Of a DNA stretch of 45,321 nt, positions 9,431 through 17,703 are shown piece after piece; the stretch's first letter is position 1; each line of letters opens with the position of its first letter. A model generated the notes under the pieces. It saw nothing but the letters and a program-made list of their open reading frames with translations, searched no databases and had not been told where the DNA came from. The position numbers and the translations under genes are program-made. Source of the stretch: an uncultured Alphaproteobacteria bacterium. Lineage in GTDB: Bacteria; Pseudomonadota; Alphaproteobacteria; HIMB59. Location of the stretch: NCBI GenBank assembly GCA_902555695.1, contig CACDTV010000009.1, positions 1 through 45,321 of the forward strand, given 5' to 3'.

Positions 9431-10640
9431 TATTTTTATTGGACTTAAAACTAAAAAAAATAATGGCAGTCTATATTATAAAGAGGCATTAAAAAAAAAA
9501 GCATCTTTAATTATAGTAAATATTAAAAATAGTAATCCTAAAATAGTTTATGTAAAAGATACTCAGTTATTTATTAAAAATTTATGTAAGATAATAATAG
9601 AGTCTTATAGAGGTAAGATTATTGCAATCACTGGATCAGTAGGTAAAACAACATTTAAAGAAAATATTTTCCACATATTAAAAAATAATAAATTCATAAC
9701 ATACAGATCTTATAAAAATTATAATAATTTACAGGGATTACAATTCTCTATTATGAACATAAAACTTGATAGTAATTATTCTATATTTGAGTTAGGTATT
9801 AATCATCCAAATGAAATGACAAAATTAGTCAAAACTTTGCAACCTCACTATTGCTTAGTGACAGGTATTGAAAATTCTCATATTGGAAATTTTAGAAATT
9901 TCAAAGAATTAATAAATAATAAATTAAAAATTTTTAAATCTAAAAGACTTTTATATGGATTTATCAATTTTCATTACAAACCTCATTATCTTCAAAGTAA
10001 ACTCAATAATAAAATTCAACTTATAAATATTGAGAATGTAAATAAAAATATAAAAAAAATAAAAAATAAATATAAAGTTGATTTCTCACTTGATGATAGG
10101 AAATATTCTATTTTGTCAGTTAGGGGAAGTTTTTGCATAAATATTGCTATTATATCTTTTTTATTTTTAAAATTATTTATAAAAAAATTTGATACTAAAA
10201 TCTTTTTTTATGAAAAGTCTATAATTGAGTCTAGGGGCAAGGAAGTAATAACAAATATAAGAAAAAAAAAGGTGAGATTCTTTGACCATAGTTACAATGC
10301 TAATCCATATTCACTAAACAAACAAATTTTAATTTTTAATGAAAGAAAAATTAATAAAAAAATATTAATTTTGGGAGCAATGAAAGAATTAGGAGCTCAT
10401 GAAGATTATTTTCATAAACAAATTATTCAACTAGTTACGGATTTAAATTTAAAAAAAATTATTTTTATTGGAGAAGAATTTTATAAGTTTAAAAATAAAT
10501 CTATCAATTTTAAATTCTACAAAAATTACTTACCTGCTATTAAATATTTAAATAAAGACATTGATAATATTAATAATATATTTGTTATGGGATCAAGATC
10601 AAATTATCTTGATAGAATAATTAAAAAATATGTTAAGTGA
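9393..10640 (+). CDS. murF: UDP-MurNAc-tripeptide--D-alanyl-D-alanine ligase, N-terminally truncated
   Basis: MurF adds D-Ala-D-Ala to the peptidoglycan precursor in the cytoplasm. The open frame of 415 residues contains ITGSVGKTT (P-loop, 79-87), ELGINHPNEM (133-142), and HSYNANP (299-305), which are Mur-ligase signatures. Homology begins only at about residue 8. The preceding bases, including the ATG at 9393, belong to the adk fragment read in another frame. About 25-30 N-terminal residues of the UDP-substrate domain, including the DSR motif, are missing. The P-loop sits about 27 residues earlier than in E. coli MurF. This is probably a broken copy, although a truncated product could be translated. 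Confidence 0.88.
   Translation: MRVFWEKILKENDIFIGLKTKKNNGSLYYKEALKKKASLIIVNIKNSNPKIVYVKDTQLFIKNLCKIIIESYRGKIIAITGSVGKTTFKENIFHILKNNKFITYRSYKNYNNLQGLQFSIMNIKLDSNYSIFELGINHPNEMTKLVKTLQPHYCLVTGIENSHIGNFRNFKELINNKLKIFKSKRLLYGFINFHYKPHYLQSKLNNKIQLINIENVNKNIKKIKNKYKVDFSLDDRKYSILSVRGSFCINIAIISFLFLKLFIKKFDTKIFFYEKSIIESRGKEVITNIRKKKVRFFDHSYNANPYSLNKQILIFNERKINKKILILGAMKELGAHEDYFHKQIIQLVTDLNLKKIIFIGEEFYKFKNKSINFKFYKNYLPAIKYLNKDIDNINNIFVMGSRSNYLDRIIKKYVK
9410..9427 (+). other. Join between adk and murF in an 18-base ambiguous stretch
   Basis: The stretch AAAGATATTAAAAGAAAA fits both partners. In the adk frame it reads K-D-I-K-R-K, continuing the kinase. In the murF frame it reads K-I-L-K-E-N, leading into DIFIGLK, the usual start of the first MurF beta-strand after the DSR motif. 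The exact crossover cannot be placed within it. Such ambiguity is what a join at short shared sequence leaves behind. Left of it the sequence is normal S10-spc-adk. Right of it is a cell-wall cluster. No transposon or repeat flanks the join. Confidence 0.75.
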
Positions 10641-11706
10641 TTTACTATACACGCTAAAAGAATCAGAATTTGTATTTAATTTATTTGGTTATATTTCATT
10701 TAGATCAGGCCTATCTTTAGTAAGCTCTTTCTTTCTAGTAATCATATTAATGCCTTACTGGATAAGATTTCAGCAACGTGTTTTTCCACTTGGTCAACCA
10801 ATTAGAAACGATGGTCCAGATACACACTATAGCAAAAAAGGAACTCCTACTTTAGGTGGAGTATTAATACTCTTTTCAATTATTTTAAGTTCGGTTTTAT
10901 GGACTTCAAATTATTCAATATATAATTATATTTTAATTTTGACTTTAATTTTATTTGGCCTGATTGGCTTTATAGATGACTTTCAAAAAGTCAAAATAGG
11001 TAAGGGAATATCTTCTAAATTTAAATTTTTAAGCCAGGTATTTGCTACGATCATTATTTATTTTACAATAAAATATAATGGATTTGATTTAAATCAGTTT
11101 AGCGTTCCTTTTTTAAAGAATGTTTCAATTGATTTAGGATACTTATACATTTTTCTCATTTTGTTTATTGTTATTGGTTCAACAAATGCAACAAATTTGA
11201 CAGATGGTCTAGATGGATTAGTTTCAATGCCTTTAATATTTGTTTTTCTGACGTTTGCAATATTTGCATATGTTTTAGGCAATATTAATTTTTCTGATTA
11301 TCTTTTAGTTAACTATATGAAAGGATCTGGAGAAATTGTAATATTTTGTACTTCTGCAATCGGAGCTTTACTAGGTTTCTTGTGGTTTAATTCTAGTCCT
11401 GCATCTATTTTTATGGGTGACACAGGATCACAATCTCTCGGAGCTTCATTAGCAGTAACTTCAATTCTTCTGAAACAAGAAATAGTATTGGCCGTTGCTG
11501 GTGGCCTTTTTGTAATTGAGACAATATCTGTGATGTTGCAAGTTTCTTTTTTTAAAATTTCAAAAGGTAAACGGTTATTTTTAATGGCACCACTTCATCA
11601 TCATTATGAAAAAAAGGGGCTCTCTGAACAAAAAATTGTAATTAGATTTTGGATATTAAGCTTCTTATTTTGTTTATTAGCTCTATCACTTCTAAAGATT
11701 AGATAA
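10630..11706 (+). CDS. mraY: Phospho-MurNAc-pentapeptide transferase MraY
   Basis: MraY transfers phospho-MurNAc-pentapeptide to undecaprenyl phosphate to give lipid I at the inner membrane. The 358-residue polytopic protein shows all key motifs: TPTLGG (72-77), DD at 116-117, NATNLTDGLDGL (186-197), MGDTGS with Asp264, and the histidine run HHH (323-325) in APLHHHY. The start overlaps the murF stop by eleven bases, so the order murF-mraY is native on this side of the join. Confidence 0.97.
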   Translation: MLSDLLYTLKESEFVFNLFGYISFRSGLSLVSSFFLVIILMPYWIRFQQRVFPLGQPIRNDGPDTHYSKKGTPTLGGVLILFSIILSSVLWTSNYSIYNYILILTLILFGLIGFIDDFQKVKIGKGISSKFKFLSQVFATIIIYFTIKYNGFDLNQFSVPFLKNVSIDLGYLYIFLILFIVIGSTNATNLTDGLDGLVSMPLIFVFLTFAIFAYVLGNINFSDYLLVNYMKGSGEIVIFCTSAIGALLGFLWFNSSPASIFMGDTGSQSLGASLAVTSILLKQEIVLAVAGGLFVIETISVMLQVSFFKISKGKRLFLMAPLHHHYEKKGLSEQKIVIRFWILSFLFCLLALSLLKIR

Positions 11707-12951
11707 TTGATTAATTTAAATAAATATTTTTTGATTTATGGTTACGGCATTAGCGGAAAATCTATTGAAAAATACCTTAATAATAGAAATTGTGATTATC
11801 ATATCTATGATGATTATAAGAAAATTAAAAAAAAAAAATTTATAAATAAAGATTACCTATTAAAAAATATTAAAAAATATAATTTTTTTATTGTTTCTCC
11901 ATCAATCAAAATTGAAAAAGGACATTTTTTATACAAATATAAAAAAAAAATTTTAATTGATTTGGACTTTTTAAGTTTAGAGTTGTCTAAACAGAAAGTT
12001 ATTGGCGTCACAGGAACAGAGGGGAAATCAACCACTTGTATCTATCTAAAAGATATATTATCCAAAAAATACAATACACAAATAGTTGGAAACTTTGGTA
12101 ACACTATACTGGAGAATAAAAACCTAAAAAATTTGCTTTCTAAAATAGATATTTTAATTATTGAATTAAGCTCGTATCAATTAGATAAAGTAAAGTTTTT
12201 AAAATTAAATTATGCCTTAATTACAAATATTTTTAGTGATCATTTAGACTACCATAATAATTTAAAAAAATATATTAAGTCAAAATTTCTAATACAAAAT
12301 TTATTATATAAAAATTCAAGTTTACATTTACAAAACAAATTATTTTTAGGTTATAAAAAGTATATTAAAACTGATAAAAAAAAATTATCATTTATTGATG
12401 ATAATATATCTACAACTAATGATCTAAAAACACACTTTAAGAGACTCAATTTAAATGCAATTAAGAAGCTAATCTTTGAAATTGACCCTAAGATAAAAAT
12501 TAAAATAAATAATATTAGATCTGAGTTAAATTTTAGAAATCAATTAATCTTCAAATCTTACGATCTAAAAGTTTTTAATGATAGTAAATGCACAAATTTA
12601 AATAATGCAATTTATAAAAATAACCTAATAAATAGTTCAAAAAAAATACTTATCCTTGGCGGTAAACTTAAAAAACAGGAAAAGAATATTAAATTTGATA
12701 TTTATGATTCTTTAGTTTTACTGTTTGGTAATCATTCAAATTCATTTTTAAATCATCTGAATTTTATTAATTCATATTATTACAAATTTAATAATCTAAA
12801 TGATTTAGTTATCTTTTTAAACTTAATTTTAAAATTTAATAAATATAATTATGTTTTATTTTCTCCAGGTGGAGAGTCATTTGACTCTTACAAAGACTAT
12901 TTAGATCGTGGCAATCATTTTAATAAACTTATTACAAAATTAATAACATGA
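11707..12951 (+). CDS. murD: UDP-N-acetylmuramoylalanine--D-glutamate ligase, divergent
   Basis: MurD adds D-Glu to UDP-MurNAc-L-Ala. The TTG start directly abuts the mraY stop and gives MINLNKYFLIYGYGISGKS, which matches the N-terminal dinucleotide-like fold of MurD. The ATP loop is TGTEGKST (102-109), where the family has TGTNGKST. ELSSYQL (153-159), DHLDYH (178-183) and NDSKCTN (291-297, normally NDSKATN) follow. The usual LPHR motif reads LNFRN (274-278), without the histidine. At 414 residues it is shorter than E. coli MurD (438). Position and overall motif order make the assignment firm, but the sequence is unusually diverged. Confidence 0.93.
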   Translation: MINLNKYFLIYGYGISGKSIEKYLNNRNCDYHIYDDYKKIKKKKFINKDYLLKNIKKYNFFIVSPSIKIEKGHFLYKYKKKILIDLDFLSLELSKQKVIGVTGTEGKSTTCIYLKDILSKKYNTQIVGNFGNTILENKNLKNLLSKIDILIIELSSYQLDKVKFLKLNYALITNIFSDHLDYHNNLKKYIKSKFLIQNLLYKNSSLHLQNKLFLGYKKYIKTDKKKLSFIDDNISTTNDLKTHFKRLNLNAIKKLIFEIDPKIKIKINNIRSELNFRNQLIFKSYDLKVFNDSKCTNLNNAIYKNNLINSSKKILILGGKLKKQEKNIKFDIYDSLVLLFGNHSNSFLNHLNFINSYYYKFNNLNDLVIFLNLILKFNKYNYVLFSPGGESFDSYKDYLDRGNHFNKLITKLIT

Positions 12952-14051
12952 AGAATATTTTATTTAGAGATGATCAAAGTTTATTAGGTTCAAATTGGTA
13001 CACTTTATCTAAAAAACTTTTTATAATTCCTTTTATTTTATCATTTATTGGTTTACTTGCTATTTATTCTTTAATAGGTACCGAATATTCAATTTTACTT
13101 TTATTTAAACACATTATTTTTTTATCTATATCTTTATTTGTTTTAATATTTTTATCTCTATTACCCAAAAAAGATCTAAGAAAAACTTTAAATATTATGT
13201 GTATTTTTTTTCTTATACTTTTAACTCTTGTGCCATTATTTGGATATGAAATTAAGGGTGCAACAAGATGGATAAGTTTTAATCTTTTTTCAATACAACC
13301 ATCTGAATTATTAAAAGGACCCATGGTCTGTATGTTTTCTTGGTTTTGTTATTTGTATATTAAAACTAATAAAATTTTTTATCTATTAACTAATATTTTA
13401 ATTTTAAGTATAATAATTTTTCTTCTTCTTCTTCAACCCGACATAGGAACTTTATTAATTTATATCTCAATTTTTTCTATAGTTATGATTTTGTACTTTA
13501 GAAATCTAAAATTATTCTTTTTTTTGGGTTTTATGAGCATCCTTTTTCTATTAATCGCTTATTTTATTTTTGACCATGTTGCCTATAGAATTGATAATTT
13601 TTTAGATGGTGATAATTCTCAAGTATCCAAAAGTCTATCTGCTATAAAAACAGGTGGCATTTTTGGTGTAGGTCTTGGCGAGGGCCAGCTTAAATATTCG
13701 ATACCTGAGTCCCACAATGACTTTATATTTGCCATTTTAATTGAGGAATTTGGTGTTCTATTTGGTTTATTCGTCTCTTTTCTTTATCCAGCATTTTTTC
13801 TTTTAGCAAGAAAATCAATTTTAAATCCATCAAATTTGTTTGTTTCAAATACAATATTTACTTTATGTTTTTTGATTTCTATTCAAGCATTTATAAATAT
13901 TGGTTCATCAATAAAATTAATACCACCTACAGGAATGACATTACCATTTATAAGTTATGGAGGTTCATCTATGCTTTCTTATGCAATAATATTTGGTACA
14001 GTTATTAACTTTAGTAAAAATGAAGAGAGTACTACAAATAATTCACAGTGA
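12948..14051 (+). CDS. ftsW: Peptidoglycan glycosyltransferase FtsW (SEDS family)
   Basis: FtsW polymerises lipid II at the division septum together with FtsI. The 367-residue protein is highly hydrophobic with about ten membrane helices. SEDS signatures are visible: KGATRWISF and QPSELLK near residues 103-123, LLQPDIGT, GEGQLKYSIPESHNDFIFAI in the extracytoplasmic loop, and PTGMTLPFISYGGSSML near the C-terminus. It overlaps murD by four bases (ATGA) and the next gene by 32 bases. The usual following genes murG, murC and murB are not here. Confidence 0.96.
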   Translation: MKNILFRDDQSLLGSNWYTLSKKLFIIPFILSFIGLLAIYSLIGTEYSILLLFKHIIFLSISLFVLIFLSLLPKKDLRKTLNIMCIFFLILLTLVPLFGYEIKGATRWISFNLFSIQPSELLKGPMVCMFSWFCYLYIKTNKIFYLLTNILILSIIIFLLLLQPDIGTLLIYISIFSIVMILYFRNLKLFFFLGFMSILFLLIAYFIFDHVAYRIDNFLDGDNSQVSKSLSAIKTGGIFGVGLGEGQLKYSIPESHNDFIFAILIEEFGVLFGLFVSFLYPAFFLLARKSILNPSNLFVSNTIFTLCFLISIQAFINIGSSIKLIPPTGMTLPFISYGGSSMLSYAIIFGTVINFSKNEESTTNNSQ

Positions 14052-14691
14052 AGTTGCTGATGTAAGTGTAGTTTCAAAATTTTTTCAAAAAACACATCAA
14101 TCTTCTACTATTTTTTATAAAAATTTACATTACTTAAAAAAAAAAGATATTGATAGATTTGATTTATTTATATTTCATGGTGGAAAACAGAGTGCAAATA
14201 GTGTATCGAAGGCTATTTTATATGAATATAAATTTCTTAATTATATTATTAAATTAAATAAACCAATAGTTGGAATCTGTTTAGGTGCTCAGTTAATTGC
14301 TAAAACCTATGGATCAAAAGTATCTAAATCAAAAAATAAATTATTTGAGTGTGGATATAAAAAAAATTTAAAAATAAATAACAAAGTTTTTAAAAGCAAT
14401 TTATCTTTTTTACAATTCCACACAGAGGGTATTTCCTATAATAAAAATATGGAACTATTATCTAAGGGTATTTTGTATGAAGTAGACTCTTTTAAAATAA
14501 AAAGAAAAGATATATATGGTTTTCAATTCCACCCAGAGGTAACATCTAATACTATTAAAAGATGGCACGATATAGTTAAAATAAAATATCCATACATAGA
14601 TAATTTAAATAAAATAATGAAAGACTTTAAAAAACACCAGTTTAAAAATTACGATTGGTTTCAAAGTTTTTTATTTAAGCTTTTAAAATGA
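14020..14691 (+). CDS. Class I glutamine amidotransferase, GMP-synthase-like
   Basis: The protein resembles stand-alone class I glutamine amidotransferases related to the GuaA N-terminal domain, which release ammonia from glutamine. I start it at ATG 14020 (MKRVLQIIHSE), giving 223 residues; an ATG nine codons upstream would lengthen an already large overlap with ftsW. The nucleophile elbow GICLGAQ places Cys87, and GFQFHPEVT gives His171 and Glu173, so the catalytic triad is complete. FHTEGIS near 133-139 matches the substrate-side loop. The acceptor is unknown. It is translationally linked to ftsW upstream and to the HDAC-like gene downstream (ATGA overlap). A cell-wall amidation role is possible but unproven. 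Confidence 0.85.
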   Translation: MKRVLQIIHSEVADVSVVSKFFQKTHQSSTIFYKNLHYLKKKDIDRFDLFIFHGGKQSANSVSKAILYEYKFLNYIIKLNKPIVGICLGAQLIAKTYGSKVSKSKNKLFECGYKKNLKINNKVFKSNLSFLQFHTEGISYNKNMELLSKGILYEVDSFKIKRKDIYGFQFHPEVTSNTIKRWHDIVKIKYPYIDNLNKIMKDFKKHQFKNYDWFQSFLFKLLK

Positions 14692-15608
14692 TAAATATTA
14701 TATTTTCAGATGAATACAAAAATCATGATACTGGAAATCATCCTGAGGCAATCAAAAGGATAGAGGTTGTAAATAATTTAATAAAAGAAGAGTATTCAAA
14801 ACATAATTTTATTGAACCGTCTATTGCTGAAAAACAAATTATATCTTTAGTGCATGATATTAATTATGTGAATTATATCTTTGACTCTATTCCTACTTCC
14901 GGTTTTACTCATTTTGATCCTGATACAATTGCTTGTCCTAATAGTTTAAATAGTTATCTTCTAGCTGTTGGTGGTAGTGTTGATGCAGTTAACTATATTA
15001 TAAATAATAAAAATAAAGGCGTTTTCTTTTGTGCACATAGACCGCCAGGTCATCATGCTGAGAGCAATAAAGCTATGGGCTTTGGGGTATTTAATAACGT
15101 CGCCATTTCAGCTCAATATGCATTAAATACCGGTAAATTTAAAAAAATATTAATTGTAGATTTTGATGTGCATCATGGAAATGGTACTCAACATATTTTT
15201 GAAAATAACCCTAATATTTACTACGCATCAAGTCATCAATACCCTTATTATCCAGGGACTGGTTCACTTGACGAGGTTGGTGTTGGGAATATATTTAATT
15301 GTCCATTGCCTAGCGATTGTGATACTAGCACTTTTAGATCCTTATTTAGAAAAAATATAGTTGAAAAAATTGATACAAAATTTGATTTGATATATTTCTC
15401 TGCTGGTTTTGATGCACATAAATTAGATCCTCTAGCATCTATAAATTTAGAGGATGATGACTTTTACTGGGTGACAAAAATTATATTGGAAAAATTTGCA
15501 AATAATGTTCCAATAATATCTGTCTTAGAGGGCGGATACGATATGATTGGTTTGCATAATGGTTTAAATAACCATCTTAAAAGATTAGTTGAGTACTCAA
15601 ATGAATAA
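14688..15608 (+). CDS. Histone deacetylase family hydrolase (AcuC / acetylpolyamine amidohydrolase type)
   Basis: This 306-residue protein is a zinc-dependent deacetylase of the arginase-deacetylase fold. Motifs are complete: HRPPGHHAE (117-125) with the catalytic His pair 122-123, DFDVHHGNG (158-166) with zinc ligands Asp160 and His162, SAGFDAH with the third ligand Asp242, and EGGYD with Tyr284. Bacterial members act on acetylated small amines or on protein lysine; the substrate cannot be read from sequence. It overlaps the amidotransferase by four bases and contains the start of xseB. HDAC-xseB-dxs is a recurrent order in alphaproteobacteria. Confidence 0.93.
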   Translation: MINIIFSDEYKNHDTGNHPEAIKRIEVVNNLIKEEYSKHNFIEPSIAEKQIISLVHDINYVNYIFDSIPTSGFTHFDPDTIACPNSLNSYLLAVGGSVDAVNYIINNKNKGVFFCAHRPPGHHAESNKAMGFGVFNNVAISAQYALNTGKFKKILIVDFDVHHGNGTQHIFENNPNIYYASSHQYPYYPGTGSLDEVGVGNIFNCPLPSDCDTSTFRSLFRKNIVEKIDTKFDLIYFSAGFDAHKLDPLASINLEDDDFYWVTKIILEKFANNVPIISVLEGGYDMIGLHNGLNNHLKRLVEYSNE

Positions 15609-15825
15609 AAAAAAAGAAAATAACTTTGAAAGTGCACTAAAAAGATTGGAGGAAATATCTGATTTATTAGAGAATGAAGATACTCCCCTTGAGGATAGTA
15701 TAAAGCTATTTGAAGAGGGAATAGAGTTAAAAGAATTTTGCGAAGACAAACTAAAATCTGCAAAACTTAAAATAGATAAAATTGTGAAGAGAAATAAATC
15801 TTTAACTTCAACCGAATTCAAATAA
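15601..15825 (+). CDS. xseB: Exodeoxyribonuclease VII small subunit
   Basis: XseB binds XseA to form the single-strand-specific exonuclease VII. I prefer ATG 15601 (MNKKKENNFESAL, 74 residues) over a TTG four codons upstream. The signature FESALKRLEEISDLLENEDT (residues 9-28) followed by PLEDSIKLFEEG and the charged coiled helix EDKLKSAKLKIDKI are typical of the family. The start overlaps the end of the HDAC-like gene by eight bases. xseA is not in the window. Confidence 0.94.
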   Translation: MNKKKENNFESALKRLEEISDLLENEDTPLEDSIKLFEEGIELKEFCEDKLKSAKLKIDKIVKRNKSLTSTEFK

Positions 15826-15837
15826 CTTAAAATTCTA

Positions 15838-17703
15838 ATGTCAATTTTAAGTAAAATTAACCTGCCTAAAGATTTAAAAAAATTATCATTTAATCAATTA
15901 CGAAAACTTAATGATGAGTTAAGAGATTATACAATTCAAGTAGTATCAAAAACAGGAGGTCATTTAGGAGCTAGTTTGGGGGTAATAGAATTAACATCAG
16001 CTTTACATTATGTCTTTGATACTCCAAGAGATAAAATTATTTGGGATGTAGGTCATCAAACTTACCCCCATAAAATATTAACTGGTAGAAAAAGCAAAAT
16101 TCATACATTAAGAAAAAAAAATGGTTTATCAGGTTTTACTAAAAGATCTGAGAGTATTTATGATCCTTTTGGAGCCGCACACAGCTCTACTTCTGTTTCA
16201 GCCAATTTAGGGATTACGGCTGCCAGAGATATGCTCAATCAAAATTTTGATGTTATTAGTATTATTGGTGATGGTGCTATTAGTGCAGGATTGGCTTATG
16301 AAGGTCTTAACAATTTAGGGCATTTAAATAAAAATTCCCTAATTATTTTAAATGATAATGAAATGTCTATAGCAGAACCAGTAGGTGCAATGAGTAAATA
16401 TCTTGTAAAACTATTAAGTTCAAAATCATATGAAAGCTTTAGAGATATCATAAAAAATTTTACTAAAAGATTACCTAACGAAGTAGGAGATTTTGCAAAA
16501 AAAACTGAGGGTTATTTAAAAGGATATTTAACTGGAAATACATTATTTGAAGAACTTGGTTTGAACTATTTAGGCCCTATTGACGGACACAATCTAAAAT
16601 TATTGGTTCAATTATTTAAAAAATACAAAAATAAGGAATTACATGGTCCTGTTTTTTTACATTTAATTACTAAAAAAGGAAAAGGTTACAAACCTGCAGA
16701 AAGTTCAAAAGATAAATTTCACGGCGTATCTTCTTTTAACTTAAAAACTGGTGTTCAAAATAAATCTAAAGAAAAAACGTTCACTAATGTTGTAAGTGAC
16801 ACTCTTTTAAAATTAGCAAAAAAGGATAATAAAATAGTTGCTATCACAGCTGCTATGCCCTCTGGAACAGGATTAGATAAATTCAAAGAAATTTTCCCAA
16901 ATCGTTTCTATGATGTAGGAATAGCAGAACAACATGCTGTAACCTTTGCTGGAGGTATGGCGACTGAAAAAGTTAAGCCTTTTGTCGCAATATATTCTAC
17001 CTTTTTGCAAAGGGCATATGATCAAATAATACATGATATTGCAATTCAGTCTTTGCCAGTTAGATTTTTAATAGATAGATCAGGTTTTGTTGGTGCTGAT
17101 GGAGCTACTCATGCAGGATCTTTCGATTTGAGTTATTTATGTTGCTTACCAAATTTCATAGTTATGGCTCCTTCAAGTGGAGAGGAATTAAAGAATATGA
17201 TTAAATTATCTATGACTATTAATAACAAACCATCTGCAATCAGATATCCAAGAAATTTAGCCAATGATTACAATGAAAAAGCTAAGTTTAATAAAATTAA
17301 ATTGGGTGAAGCAAAACTAGTAAAAAAAGGAAAAAGAATTGCTTTTCTCAGTTTAGGCACTCGGCTACAAAAAATCTTGGAGGTTTCTGAATTAATTAAA
17401 AAAAATTATAAATTTCAATGCAGTGTGTTGGACATGAGATTTGCTAAACCGATAGATAAGAAATCCATTAATTCTCTGATAAAAAATCACGAAATTTTTG
17501 TAACTATTGAGGAGAACGCAATTGGAGGATTTTCAAGTCAAGTAAACAACTATTTATTAAATGAGTCATCTAAATCACCAAAAATTTTAAATTTTTTTAT
17601 GAAAGACAAATTTATTGATCAATCTGATATTGAGGACCAATACACTTTATCAGGTATTTCTTCAAAAAAAATATATGAAAAATTAACTAATTTTTTAAAG
17701 TGA
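15838..17703 (+). CDS. dxs: 1-deoxy-D-xylulose-5-phosphate synthase
   Basis: DXS condenses pyruvate and glyceraldehyde 3-phosphate in the first step of the MEP isoprenoid pathway, using thiamine diphosphate. DXP also feeds thiamine and PLP synthesis. The 621-residue protein has the GHLGASLGVIELT N-terminal motif, the ThDP site GDGAISAG (144-151) with NDNEMSI (172-178), the catalytic-glutamate segment GIAEQHAVTFAGGMA near residue 365, and DRSGFVGADGATHAG. It lies 12 bases after xseB. Its last nine bases overlap the convergent aroC. Confidence 0.98.
   Translation: MSILSKINLPKDLKKLSFNQLRKLNDELRDYTIQVVSKTGGHLGASLGVIELTSALHYVFDTPRDKIIWDVGHQTYPHKILTGRKSKIHTLRKKNGLSGFTKRSESIYDPFGAAHSSTSVSANLGITAARDMLNQNFDVISIIGDGAISAGLAYEGLNNLGHLNKNSLIILNDNEMSIAEPVGAMSKYLVKLLSSKSYESFRDIIKNFTKRLPNEVGDFAKKTEGYLKGYLTGNTLFEELGLNYLGPIDGHNLKLLVQLFKKYKNKELHGPVFLHLITKKGKGYKPAESSKDKFHGVSSFNLKTGVQNKSKEKTFTNVVSDTLLKLAKKDNKIVAITAAMPSGTGLDKFKEIFPNRFYDVGIAEQHAVTFAGGMATEKVKPFVAIYSTFLQRAYDQIIHDIAIQSLPVRFLIDRSGFVGADGATHAGSFDLSYLCCLPNFIVMAPSSGEELKNMIKLSMTINNKPSAIRYPRNLANDYNEKAKFNKIKLGEAKLVKKGKRIAFLSLGTRLQKILEVSELIKKNYKFQCSVLDMRFAKPIDKKSINSLIKNHEIFVTIEENAIGGFSSQVNNYLLNESSKSPKILNFFMKDKFIDQSDIEDQYTLSGISSKKIYEKLTNFLK

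Noticed and set aside
15826..15837. Thiamine (TPP) riboswitch before dxs
   Set aside because: Only 12 bases separate xseB and dxs, too few for a riboswitch.
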